Shown one piece after another: positions 56,977-64,000 of a DNA stretch of 64,000 nucleotides. The translations under genes were made by a program, and so were the position numbers. The DNA is from Brevundimonas pondensis (GTDB taxonomy: Bacteria; Pseudomonadota; Alphaproteobacteria; Caulobacterales; Caulobacteraceae), in assembly GCF_017487345.1 (NCBI RefSeq), contig NZ_CP062006.1, forward strand, positions 620,001 to 684,000, in the 5' to 3' direction. Within the stretch, counting starts at the first letter, position 1. The number at the start of each line of letters is the position of its first letter. Under the pieces are notes generated by a model. It was not told the DNA's origin and did not search any database. It worked only from the letters and a program-made list of their open reading frames with translations.

Positions 56977-57516
56977 TCAGTTGGCGCGATGCTCAGCCCA
57001 GATCAGGGCGTCCGCCTCGGTGCGTCTGATCCAGTCCGACTTGCAGTCGCTGTAGGCTGACTTGTCCTCCGGGCAGAGGGCTCGGCACCGCATCTTCTCC
57101 TCCTGATAGGCTGCGGCCATGTCGGGGCGTTCACGCAGGTAGTCGCGAAACGCCAGATGCCGCCCAATGTCGAAGGAACCGTCTTCATAGGCGTGGACCT
57201 GGATGAGACGACGCCCGCTCATGGGGTCGTTGCGGGTGCAGTAGCGGCGCCCGGCAAGCCCGCCTTCACCCCGCCAGAGATAGCCGAGGGTCTCCATCAC
57301 TTCGCGCTGATGGTCGAACGTGGCCAGGGAGGCGACGACGGGCATCAGGTCGATCACAGGTTTGGCGACGATGCCGGGAATAGCGGTGGAGCCGATGTGG
57401 TGAACGGCCAGCAGGTTGGGGCCGAGAGCGGCAGCCAGAGCGCGGGTCTCGGCGCGCGCCTGTTCGGCCCATTGCGGATCATGCGGGGCGAGTCGGACCG
57501 AAGCAGGCTGCGGCAT
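56977..57516 (-). CDS. GrpB family protein (UPF0157)
   Basis: A 179-aa nucleotidyltransferase-like protein. VRLAPHDPQWAEQARAETRA, VHHIGSTAIPGIVAKPVIDL and MPVVASLATFD are diagnostic of the GrpB family, and the HxGSTxxPG-type motif suggests a nucleotide-binding fold. Function unproven; in other genomes linked to CoaE-like enzymes, not here. Confidence 0.9.
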   Translation of the reverse strand: MPQPASVRLAPHDPQWAEQARAETRALAAALGPNLLAVHHIGSTAIPGIVAKPVIDLMPVVASLATFDHQREVMETLGYLWRGEGGLAGRRYCTRNDPMSGRRLIQVHAYEDGSFDIGRHLAFRDYLRERPDMAAAYQEEKMRCRALCPEDKSAYSDCKSDWIRRTEADALIWAEHRAN

Positions 57517-57547
57517 CCTCGGCTCCTTGCGGGCTGGCCCCGGCTGC

Positions 57548-58135
57548 CTAGCCTCGCACCAGCCTCAGGAATTCCTCGCGCGTCCGGGGATCTTCGCGGA
57601 CGACGCCCAGCAGGCAGCTGGTGGACAGGCTGGCGCCGGGAACATCGACGCCGCGCATGGTCATGCAGCTGTGTTCGGCCTCGATGACCACGCCGACGCC
57701 GTGGGGGCGCAGGACGTCCTGGATGGCGCCAGCGATGTCCGAGGTCATTTTTTCCTGGATCTGCAGACGGCGGGCGAAGCCGCGCACCACGCGGGCCAGC
57801 TTGGAGATGCCGACGACCCGGTCGGTCGGCAGGTAGCCGACATGGGCCACGCCGACGACCGGCAGCATGTGATGTTCGCAGAAGCTGACGAAGCGGATGT
57901 TCTTCAGCACGACCAACTCGTCGTAGCCGCCGACCTCCTCGAAGGTCTTCTCCAGATATTCGCGCGGCTCGACCTCATAGCCCTGGAACAGCTCGCGATA
58001 GGACTTGGCCACCCGCTTGGGCGTTTCCACCAGGCCCTCGCGGTCGGGGTTGTCGCCCGCCCACTGAATCAGGGTGCGAACGGCGGCTTCGGCTTCGGCC
58101 TGCGAGACGGAGGGTTTGTGCGCGTGGTCGGTCAT
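57548..58135 (-). CDS. folE: GTP cyclohydrolase I
   Basis: First enzyme of tetrahydrofolate (and pterin) synthesis: GTP to 7,8-dihydroneopterin triphosphate. The 195-aa protein shows zinc ligands in [20 protein letters not shown] (Cys and His), then [20 protein letters not shown] and a late [12 protein letters not shown] with the second Cys. The ATG at 58135 fits family length; the open frame upstream runs through a repeat. Confidence 0.96.
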   Translation of the reverse strand: MTDHAHKPSVSQAEAEAAVRTLIQWAGDNPDREGLVETPKRVAKSYRELFQGYEVEPREYLEKTFEEVGGYDELVVLKNIRFVSFCEHHMLPVVGVAHVGYLPTDRVVGISKLARVVRGFARRLQIQEKMTSDIAGAIQDVLRPHGVGVVIEAEHSCMTMRGVDVPGASLSTSCLLGVVREDPRTREEFLRLVRG

Positions 58136-58187
58136 GGCTTGTCCATATAGCCGGACCGGCCGATCAATCCAGCCGTCACCGCATCTT

Positions 58188-58354
58188 CCTTCTCCCCTTG
58201 AGGGAGAAGGTGGCCCGTCGGGGCCGGATGAGGGGTGTCGGCGGGACGCCTTGAAAGCTGTGGCGCGAGCGCGGCGGGCTTCATCGGATGCGAGGCGCTC
58301 ACACCCCTCATCCGTTAGGCTTCGCCTGCCACCTTCTCCCTCAAGGGGAGAAGG
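58188..58354. repeat. Dispersed palindromic repeat, copy 2
   Basis: Same ends as the copy at 47771-47918: CCTTCTCCCCTTGAGGGAGA at the left, its mirror at the right, with inner arms GGATGAGGGGTGTCGGCG and CACCCCTCATCCG. It fills the gap between folE and fliQ and ends 16 bp before a CtrA-type box. Confidence 0.8.
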
Positions 58355-58369
58355 AAGATCGTGCGTTTC

Positions 58370-58384
58370 TAAACGGCCTGTTAA
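58370..58384 (+). promoter_or_regulatory. CtrA-type box before fliQ
   Basis: TAAA-CGGCCTG-TTAA, one mismatch from TTAA-N7-TTAA, extended by C as in the usual TTAAC half-site. It lies 42 bp before the fliQ start. In Caulobacter the fliQR operon promoter is a classic CtrA target. Confidence 0.68.
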
Positions 58385-58425
58385 CCATCTCGTCGGCATT
58401 TTCTGCCGAGTTCCCGGGAGTGGTG

Positions 58426-58689
58426 ATGAGCGGCGCAGAAGTTCTGGATATTGGCCGTGACGCCATCTGGCTGACGATCCAGCTGTGCGCCCCCGTGCTC
58501 GTCGTCGGTCTGGTTGTGGGCGTGGGGATCGGCCTGTTTCAGGCCCTGACGCAGATTCAGGAACAGACCCTGATCTATGCGCCCAAGATCATCGCCATCT
58601 TCGTCTCGCTGCTGCTGTTCCTGCCGCTGATGGGGGCCTTGCTGGGCGGCTTCATGCGCGAGATCGCCGCCCGCATCGCCGGGATGTAG
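58426..58689 (+). CDS. fliQ: Flagellar export protein FliQ
   Basis: An 87-aa export-gate subunit with two membrane helices ([20 protein letters not shown] and [20 protein letters not shown]) and the conserved [17 protein letters not shown] between them. The ATG at 58426 has GGGAG upstream. First gene of fliQ-fliR-flhB. Confidence 0.96.
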   Translation: MSGAEVLDIGRDAIWLTIQLCAPVLVVGLVVGVGIGLFQALTQIQEQTLIYAPKIIAIFVSLLLFLPLMGALLGGFMREIAARIAGM

Positions 58690-58697
58690 GTCGCCGA

Positions 58698-59468
58698 ATG
58701 GAGCCTTACGCCACCGCCGATCAGGTCTGGGCCGGCGGGCTGATCTTCGCTCGGGTCGGCGCGATCCTGATGATGATCCCCGGTATCGGCGAGAGCTATG
58801 TGCCGCCGCGTGTGCGTCTGTCGCTGGCCCTCTTGCTGTCGCTGGTGATGTGGCCGCTGGTGGCCGGCACGCTGCCGGCCCTGCCGCCGACCCTGGGCGG
58901 CATGGTCGGCTGGATTATCCGCGAGGTTCTGACGGGCCTGGCCATCGGCCTGATCCTGCGCAGCTTCATGACGGCCCTGGTTACGGCGGGCGAGATCATA
59001 TCAATGCAGACCACCCTGGGCTTTTCGCAGACGGCCAATCCGTTGCAGGCGTCGCCGGGTTCGACCCTTTCGGCCTTTCTGATGCTTCTCGGCGTGACGC
59101 TGATCTTCGCCACCAACACCCACCACATGTTCATCGCCGGCGTCCTGGGGTCCTATGAGGCCATTGCCCCGGCCAAGCCGATGATCGCCGCCGACTTCGC
59201 GGCGCTTGCGGTCAAGACACTGGGCGAAAGCTTCATGCTGGGAGTCCAGTTGTCGGCGCCGGTCCTGGTTTTCGCTCTGATCTTCAACCTGGCTTCGGGC
59301 CTGATCGCGCGGGTCATGCCGGCCTTTCAGGTCTATTTCGCCGCCGCCCCGCTCAGCGTGCTTCTGGGGCTTTCGGTTTTCGCGCTCGGCCTGGGCGTGA
59401 TGGGAACCATCTTCATCGACCGCTACCGCGCCCTGGCGCGGGTGTTCACGGGAGGCGCGCTTGGCTGA
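58698..59468 (+). CDS. fliR: Flagellar export protein FliR
   Basis: A 256-aa export-gate subunit with about six helices. FARVGAILMMIPGIGESYVP, REVLTGLAIGLILRSFMTAL and MQTTLGFSQTANPLQASPG are conserved FliR blocks. It starts 8 bp after fliQ and overlaps flhB by 8 bp. Confidence 0.95.
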   Translation: MEPYATADQVWAGGLIFARVGAILMMIPGIGESYVPPRVRLSLALLLSLVMWPLVAGTLPALPPTLGGMVGWIIREVLTGLAIGLILRSFMTALVTAGEIISMQTTLGFSQTANPLQASPGSTLSAFLMLLGVTLIFATNTHHMFIAGVLGSYEAIAPAKPMIAADFAALAVKTLGESFMLGVQLSAPVLVFALIFNLASGLIARVMPAFQVYFAAAPLSVLLGLSVFALGLGVMGTIFIDRYRALARVFTGGALG

Positions 59469-60537
59469 GGGCGCCGATCCCGAGTCCAAAACCGAAGAGG
59501 CCTCCCCACGGAAGCTGGAGGAGGCCCGCAAGAAGGGCGATGTCGCCAAGTCGCCTGACGTGGCGGCGGCCATGTCCCTGGCGGGGGCCGCAGCGGTCCT
59601 GTTGCTGGGCGGGGGCTATTTTTCGCAGCAGATGGCCGAGGACATGCTGCCCTTCCTGGCTGAACCGCACGCCATGATCGGCGGGCTGCAGGCCGGGGCC
59701 GGGCTCGAGATCGGCATGCGCGCCGTCTGGGCCGTGACCCCCTTCCTGGCCGCGCTGATGCTGGCGGTCATCGTCGGCGGGGTGGGCGGCAATCTGGCCC
59801 AGTCCGGCTTCCTGTTCACGACCGAAAAGCTGAAGCCCAAGTGGTCGTCCGTGAACCCGCTGGAAGGTTTCAAACGCATCTACGGGCCGGACGGCGTCGT
59901 TCAATTCATCAAGACCTTCCTCAAACTGGTCGCCATCGGCGCCGTCTGTTGGTGGGTGCTGAAGCCGCACACGCGAGAGTTCGAGAATCTGGCCGCCATG
60001 AGCCCGGCCATGATCCTGCCCTTTGCACGGGATCTGGCGGGTTCGCTGATGATCGCGGCCCTGATCTTCCTGGGCTTCACCGCAGGCGCCGACTTCATCT
60101 GGCAGAAGTTCCGCTTCGCCAAGCGTATGCGCATGACCAAGGAAGAGATGAAGGAGGACTTCAAACAGTCCGAAGGCGATCCGCATGTGAAGGCCAAGCT
60201 GCGGCAGATCCGCATGCAGCGAAGCCGACAGCGCATGATGCAGGCCGTCCCGACCTCCACCGTGATCATCACCAACCCGACCCACTATTCGGTGGCCCTG
60301 CGGTATGAACCGGATCAGGGCGACGGCGCCCCCGTCTGCGTCGCCAAGGGTGTTGACGCACTGGCCCTGCGCATTCGCGAACTGGCCAGGGAGCACAATG
60401 TGCCGATCGTGGAAAACGTACCCCTGGCCCGCGCCCTTTATGCGGCGGTGGAAATCGATGACGTCATCCCTCGCGAGCATTTCGAGGCGGCGGCCAAGGT
60501 GATCGGTTTCGTCATGCAGGGACGGAAACGGCGGTGA
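59461..60537 (+). CDS. flhB: Flagellar export switch protein FlhB
   Basis: A 358-aa export protein that switches substrate from rod/hook to filament by self-cleavage. Four N-terminal helices, the cytoplasmic linker RFAKRMRMTKEEMKEDFKQS, and the autocleavage motif NPTH in VIITNPTHYSVAL are present, followed by the C-terminal VCVAKGVDALALRIRELA. The start is a TTG at 59461 with GGGAGG 5 nt upstream, inside the fliR end. Confidence 0.95.
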   Translation: MAEGADPESKTEEASPRKLEEARKKGDVAKSPDVAAAMSLAGAAAVLLLGGGYFSQQMAEDMLPFLAEPHAMIGGLQAGAGLEIGMRAVWAVTPFLAALMLAVIVGGVGGNLAQSGFLFTTEKLKPKWSSVNPLEGFKRIYGPDGVVQFIKTFLKLVAIGAVCWWVLKPHTREFENLAAMSPAMILPFARDLAGSLMIAALIFLGFTAGADFIWQKFRFAKRMRMTKEEMKEDFKQSEGDPHVKAKLRQIRMQRSRQRMMQAVPTSTVIITNPTHYSVALRYEPDQGDGAPVCVAKGVDALALRIRELAREHNVPIVENVPLARALYAAVEIDDVIPREHFEAAAKVIGFVMQGRKRR

Positions 60538-60556
60538 GGGCGGGGTTGAAGCGCTA

Positions 60557-60590
60557 CGCCTCTCCCTCCCCGAACGGGGAGGGAGAGGCG
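60557..60590. repeat. Perfect 15-bp stem with GAAC tetraloop between flhB and cckA
   Basis: CGCCTCTCCCTCCCC, loop GAAC, GGGGAGGGAGAGGCG. It begins 19 bp after the flhB stop and ends 30 bp before the cckA start. Without a T-run it is unlikely to be a full intrinsic terminator; it may protect or attenuate the transcript. It resembles but does not match the dispersed repeats. Confidence 0.65.
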
Positions 60591-60620
60591 TCCCGTTATG
60601 GCGCAGGCCAGAGCTCCGAT

Positions 60621-62714
60621 ATGCTGACCACCACTGATTCGCGCGGGCAGGACGCCATGACGATTTCCCGGCCAAAAGCGGCGACGACGCGCCGTCCGAC
60701 CTTTGACCCTTGGCTGGTGCTGATGGCCCTGGGTTTCGCCCTGGCCTTCGCCGCCATGGTCTATCCGGCCTTTCGCGCCAATGCGATGACAGCGCCGGGG
60801 TTGATCCTGATCTTCGCGGCCGGGGTCACGGCCCTGATCTGGCTGTTCGCCTTCGGACGCGCGGAAGTGCGCCGCGCCAGCGGCGATACGGCGGTCGAGA
60901 TGCTGGACGCCATGGCTGAGCCCGCCGCCCTGGTCTGGCCGTCCGGTCAGGTGCTGGCCTACAACGCCGCCTGGGCCGAGGAGAACGGCGCCGTCACCGC
61001 CCTGCCGCGCGGCAAGTCGGCCCAGGCCCTCTACATGGCCTTCGCCCAGGCCCGCGAAGGCCATCAGGGCCGCGCCATCGTCCAGATCGGCGCCCGCGAG
61101 ATCGAGGTCCTGATCGGTCAGGCGGGGCAGGGGCGTTTCCTGGTCCGCGCCGCGCCCGACGCCGTCCTGCCGGTGCCGCAGACCGCGCCCGTCGTCGCCC
61201 CCGCCAAGGTCAGCGGCGAGGCGCGCGCCATGGCCGCCGGCGCGCCCTTCGGGTCCACGGTGATCGCCGGCGACGACCTGTTCGCGGGCAGGGCCGAGGA
61301 TTCCAACGCGGCGCTGGCTGTCCTCACCGGCCCCGCCGCCTCGGGCGACGCCGCCTTCGGTCACCTGTTCGATCTGGCGGGCGTGACCGAGGCGAAAACC
61401 AAGCTGGCGGCTGGGTCTTCTGGCCCGATCGAGCTGGTGGCGCGCGCCTATCCCGACCGTCACCTGCACCTTTATGTCGCGCCGGAAGGCGACAAGCGCC
61501 GCGTCTGGCTGTTCGACGTCTCGTCGCAGAAGTCGATGGAGCTGCAGCTGTCGCAGGCCCAGAAGATGCAGGCCGTGGGCCAGCTGGCCGGCGGCGTGGC
61601 GCACGACTTCAACAACCTGCTGACCGCCATCCAGATGCAGCTGTCCGAGCTGCTGGAGCGGCACCCGGTCGGCGATCCCTCCTATGACGGGCTGAACCAG
61701 ATCCGCCAGACCGGCATCCGCGCCGCCGATCTGGTGCGCAAGCTGCTGGCCTTCTCGCGCAAGTCCACGGTGCGGCGCGAGCGTCTGGATCTCGGCGAAC
61801 TGGTCGGCGAGTTCGCCGTCCTGCTGCGCCGCCTGCTGCGCGAGGACGTGCGTCTGGAGACCGACTACGGCCGCGACATGCCGCTGGTCCTGGCCGACAA
61901 GAGCCAGTTGGAGACCGCCGTCATGAACCTGGCGGTCAACGCCCGCGACGCCATGCGCGGCGTGGTCGAGCCGGGCGCGGGCGTCGTCACCATCAAGACC
62001 CGTCGTCTGACCGAGGCTCAGGCCCGCGACATGGGCTGGCGCGAGGCCGCGGGCGAGATCGCCCTGATCGAGGTGTCCGACACTGGCCCCGGCGTGCCGC
62101 CCGAACTGCTGGACAAGATCTTCGAGCCCTTCTTCACCACCAAGGCGGTCAACGAAGGCACCGGCATGGGCCTGGCCACCGTCTACGGCATCGTCCAGCA
62201 GGCGGGCGGCCACATCAGCGTCACCAATATCGACGGGGCCGGCGCCGCCTTCCGCATCTTCCTGCCCGCCGCCTCGGCCGAGGAACTGGTCGCCGCCCCG
62301 GTGGTCGAAAAGGCGGTCAAGGCCGCGCCGCGCGACCTGTCGGGCGCGGGCCGCATCCTGTTCGTCGAGGACGAGGCCGCCGTGCGCGGCATCGCCGCCC
62401 GCCTGCTGCGCCAGCGCGGCTATGAAGTGATCGAGGCCGCCGACGGCGAGGAGGCCCTGATCCTGGCCGAGGAATGGGCCGGTCAGATCGACATGATGAT
62501 CTCCGACGTCATCATGCCGGGCCTGGACGGTCCGTCCCTGCTGCGCAAGGCGCGGCCCTTCCTCGGCGACGCCCCGGTCATGTTCATCTCGGGCTATGCC
62601 GAAAGCGACTTCTCGGACCTGCTGCAGGACGAGACTGGCGTCTCCTTCCTGCCCAAGCCGCTGGACATCAAGACCCTGGCCGAGCGCGTGAAACAGGAAC
62701 TGCACGCGGGCTGA
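60621..62714 (+). CDS. cckA: Hybrid histidine kinase CckA
   Basis: The cell-cycle kinase that, through ChpT, phosphorylates CtrA and CpdR. The 697-aa product has two N-terminal membrane helices ([39 protein letters not shown]), PAS-like regions, the H-box [20 protein letters not shown] (His328), N and G boxes ([22 protein letters not shown]) and a receiver ([11 protein letters not shown], phospho-acceptor near Asp629 in [16 protein letters not shown]). fliQ-fliR-flhB-cckA is the Caulobacter order. The start is uncertain: ATG 60621 or 60657 (the latter has AGGA upstream); the frame is open to 60534. Confidence 0.95.
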   Translation: MLTTTDSRGQDAMTISRPKAATTRRPTFDPWLVLMALGFALAFAAMVYPAFRANAMTAPGLILIFAAGVTALIWLFAFGRAEVRRASGDTAVEMLDAMAEPAALVWPSGQVLAYNAAWAEENGAVTALPRGKSAQALYMAFAQAREGHQGRAIVQIGAREIEVLIGQAGQGRFLVRAAPDAVLPVPQTAPVVAPAKVSGEARAMAAGAPFGSTVIAGDDLFAGRAEDSNAALAVLTGPAASGDAAFGHLFDLAGVTEAKTKLAAGSSGPIELVARAYPDRHLHLYVAPEGDKRRVWLFDVSSQKSMELQLSQAQKMQAVGQLAGGVAHDFNNLLTAIQMQLSELLERHPVGDPSYDGLNQIRQTGIRAADLVRKLLAFSRKSTVRRERLDLGELVGEFAVLLRRLLREDVRLETDYGRDMPLVLADKSQLETAVMNLAVNARDAMRGVVEPGAGVVTIKTRRLTEAQARDMGWREAAGEIALIEVSDTGPGVPPELLDKIFEPFFTTKAVNEGTGMGLATVYGIVQQAGGHISVTNIDGAGAAFRIFLPAASAEELVAAPVVEKAVKAAPRDLSGAGRILFVEDEAAVRGIAARLLRQRGYEVIEAADGEEALILAEEWAGQIDMMISDVIMPGLDGPSLLRKARPFLGDAPVMFISGYAESDFSDLLQDETGVSFLPKPLDIKTLAERVKQELHAG

Positions 62715-62728
62715 TCGGCCTCAATCGC

Positions 62729-62821
62729 CGTCATCCCGGGGCTGCGCAGCAGAACCCGGGACCCAGGCGGCGGATCACCGGCGCGGTCCCGGCTCTTCGC
62801 TATGCTGCGGCCGGGATGACG
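62729..62821. repeat. Extragenic inverted repeat (CGTCATCCCGG...CCGGGATGACG)
   Basis: Ends are perfect 11-bp inverted repeats; the inner part contains CGGGACC / GGTCCCG pairs, so it can fold into a long hairpin. Its ends resemble those of the element at 18951-19096. Located just after cckA. Confidence 0.65.
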
Positions 62822-62998
62822 GCAGGGGTTGAGCCGCCGCCGCGAAACGGGCGCATTGGTCAATGCGCAGGTGCGCGAGTTTGCTTTCGGATCGGGCGCC
62901 AACTTCGGAAAACGACCCGTTGCGGCCTTTCGCCTATTCGAGATTGACGCCAACGTATCGTTGGTTGCCAATTTGCTTGGCTTGCCCGTGAGAAGAGT

Positions 62999-63280
62999 AT
63001 GACCGCTACGTCGCTGATCATCCTGGCCTTGGTTGGCGCTATGGGCGCCCTAAGTTCCCGCACTTTTCCAAAAGGAAGCGACCGCCCCCTTCCCCTGTCG
63101 CCAACAACCACGCCGCTTTACATTGGCGCATGCGCGGGAGTGGTGGCGTTCGGAACGCTGGTGTTTCTGGCCATGGCAGGCTTGGGCAGCGTTGTGGTTT
63201 TGATCGTCCTGGCGGCAACCGTTCTTGTGGGGCTGATCTGTGGCTTCGCTCTGAGGCGATTGGCGAACCGACAGGCGTGA
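62999..63280 (+). CDS. Small membrane protein, unknown
   Basis: A 93-aa protein with three hydrophobic segments (SLIILALVGAMGALS, YIGACAGVVAFGTLVFLAMA, VVVLIVLAATVLVGLICGFA) and a basic end (LRRLANRQ). AAGAG precedes the ATG. The region is less GC-biased than its neighbours. No family recognised. Confidence 0.45.
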   Translation: MTATSLIILALVGAMGALSSRTFPKGSDRPLPLSPTTTPLYIGACAGVVAFGTLVFLAMAGLGSVVVLIVLAATVLVGLICGFALRRLANRQA

Positions 63281-63363
63281 AAGCTAACGGTGTCAATGTC
63301 CGCATTCCACCCATGACGGACCTTCGACGCCACTGCTTTCGACGCTCAACGCAGCCCTAGCTC

Positions 63364-63552
63364 TCACACCCTCGCGTCGAACGGGCGCGGTTCGGTCCAG
63401 CGGCGCTCGCGGGCGGCCTCATGCAGGGTGTCGGCCAGGTCGAGCAGGTGGTGGCGCTGCAGGCGGGGGATGATCTCCAGCAACTGCAGCCTCAGGGCCT
63501 CGGCTTCGGCGTCGCTCAGCGGCGCCGTTCGGCGGGCGGATCGGGCAGGCAC
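63364..63552 (-). CDS. Small conserved-looking hypothetical protein
   Basis: A 62-aa product with a GTG start preceded by GGAGG at ideal spacing. Helical, charged: LSDAEAEALRLQLLEIIPRL then HHLLDLADTLHEAARERRW. Function unknown. It diverges from sodB. Confidence 0.55.
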   Translation of the reverse strand: MPARSARRTAPLSDAEAEALRLQLLEIIPRLQRHHLLDLADTLHEAARERRWTEPRPFDARV

Positions 63553-63739
63553 GGCGATCCTCCATCAGAGCGCCTAGGGGAGGCGAGGCGACATCTGAAA
63601 ACGGCTGTTTCGCCATTCCGGTTCCCGATCGGCCTTCTCAGCAAAAAACTGAACAAACTCGGCGGTAAAGGCTTGGGTCTTTCGTGCGCCGCCCTAGATA
63701 GGGGCCAGACGAATCAAAACGCCGAAGAGGAAGCTCCCC

Positions 63740-64000
63740 ATGGCCTTCACCCTGCCCCCGCTGCCCTACGCCCACGACGCGCTGGAGCCCGCCATCGACA
63801 AGGAGACGATGAGCTTCCACTACGACAAGCACCATCAGACCTATGTCGACAACCTGAACAAGGCCGTCGCCGCCGCGGGCGTCGAGGGCCAGTCGTTCGA
63901 CGAGTTGTTCGCCAAGATGTCGACCCTGCCGGTCGCCGTGCGCAACAACGCCGGCGGCGTGTGGAATCACACCTTCTTCTGGAACAGCCTGGCCCCCGTC
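63740..64000 (+). CDS. sodB: Superoxide dismutase, Fe/Mn family (3' end beyond window)
   Basis: Converts superoxide to oxygen and hydrogen peroxide. The first 87 codons are present, starting at ATG 63740 (AGAGGAAG upstream): LPPLPYAHDALEPAIDKETM, SFHYDKHHQTYVDNLNKAV with the first metal-binding His, and GGVWNHTFFWNSLAP with the second His. The iron form is likely from the overall pattern, but the deciding residues lie beyond the window. Confidence 0.95.
   Translation, partial: MAFTLPPLPYAHDALEPAIDKETMSFHYDKHHQTYVDNLNKAVAAAGVEGQSFDELFAKMSTLPVAVRNNAGGVWNHTFFWNSLAPV

Noticed and set aside
60438..62705. 755-codon antisense frame across cckA
   Set aside because: cckA is unmistakable on the other strand; the antisense product is Gln/Gly/Asp-rich without any domain.
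1..64000. CRISPR arrays, rRNA genes, plasmid or chromosomal origins
   Set aside because: No regularly spaced direct repeats, rRNA-like stretches, or DnaA-box clusters with parAB/repABC genes were noticed.

Overview
The window reads as a chromosome segment of a high-GC alphaproteobacterium of the order Caulobacterales, most likely Brevundimonas or a close relative. The evidence is the fliQ-fliR-flhB-cckA gene order, TTAA-N7-TTAA (CtrA-type) boxes in front of motility genes, several large TonB-dependent receptors, and a maltose/starch cluster with GH97, GH15 and GH13 enzymes, a SUT/SLC45-like transporter and a LacI regulator. The genus is an inference; there is no rRNA gene to confirm it.

Region 1 (1-9.4 kb) looks accessory. 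A FecI/FecR sigma-antisigma pair runs off the left edge and is followed by a small LuxR-type HTH protein. Then come four co-directional genes with abutting or 4-bp overlapping ends: a C5 cytosine methyltransferase, a PD-(D/E)XK restriction endonuclease that I relate to the XamI family, an 861-aa protein with a C-terminal AAA/STAND ATPase, and a 511-aa ATPase with a HEPN-like C-terminus. Base composition here is visibly more AT-rich than to the right. The block is followed by a MITE-like element with a 4-bp target duplication and then by only the 3' part (anticodon loop to CCA) of a tRNA-Leu(UAA) gene. That is the footprint of a tRNA-targeted genomic island, with this site as its right end. The four-gene unit is the best candidate in the window for an undescribed defence system: a type II restriction-modification pair extended by two NTPases.

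Region 2 (9.4-23 kb) is core-like: an M14 zinc carboxypeptidase broken by a one-base frameshift, a PafA-type phosphatase, pyruvate kinase, an orphan D12-class adenine methyltransferase, RNase HII, 3-methyladenine glycosylase I, a TraB/GumN protein, a membrane protein/XRE regulator pair, YgfZ and D-amino acid dehydrogenase.

Region 3 (23-39 kb) is a maltodextrin utilisation locus. It holds a secreted GH13 amylase, a GH13 glucosidase, a Tat-exported GH97, a secreted GH15 glucoamylase, an esterase, an inner-membrane transporter of the SUT/SLC45 type, a large TonB receptor and a FucP-type sugar/H+ symporter. A LacI regulator sits in the middle. Near-identical operator-like sequences (GATTTGCA...TTTTGCAGCGA) occur in both divergent promoter regions, so it reads as one regulon: outer-membrane uptake, periplasmic hydrolysis, then glucose and maltose import.

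Region 4 (39-48 kb) mixes an MFS exporter fused to an antibiotic-monooxygenase-like domain, TrhO, AidB, a membrane-anchored LuxR-HTH protein with two small neighbours, a TonB receptor and a DUF983 protein.

Region 5 (48-64 kb) carries early flagellar genes in two blocks (fliO-fliP diverging from flgB-flgC-fliE, and fliQ-fliR-flhB), a large secreted repeat protein behind a CtrA-type box, HU, and the cell-cycle kinase gene cckA. FolE, GrpB, an acyltransferase, a VOC protein and a metallopeptidase-like protein lie between the blocks. The window ends inside sodB. Palindromic extragenic repeats of at least two families are scattered through the core regions.
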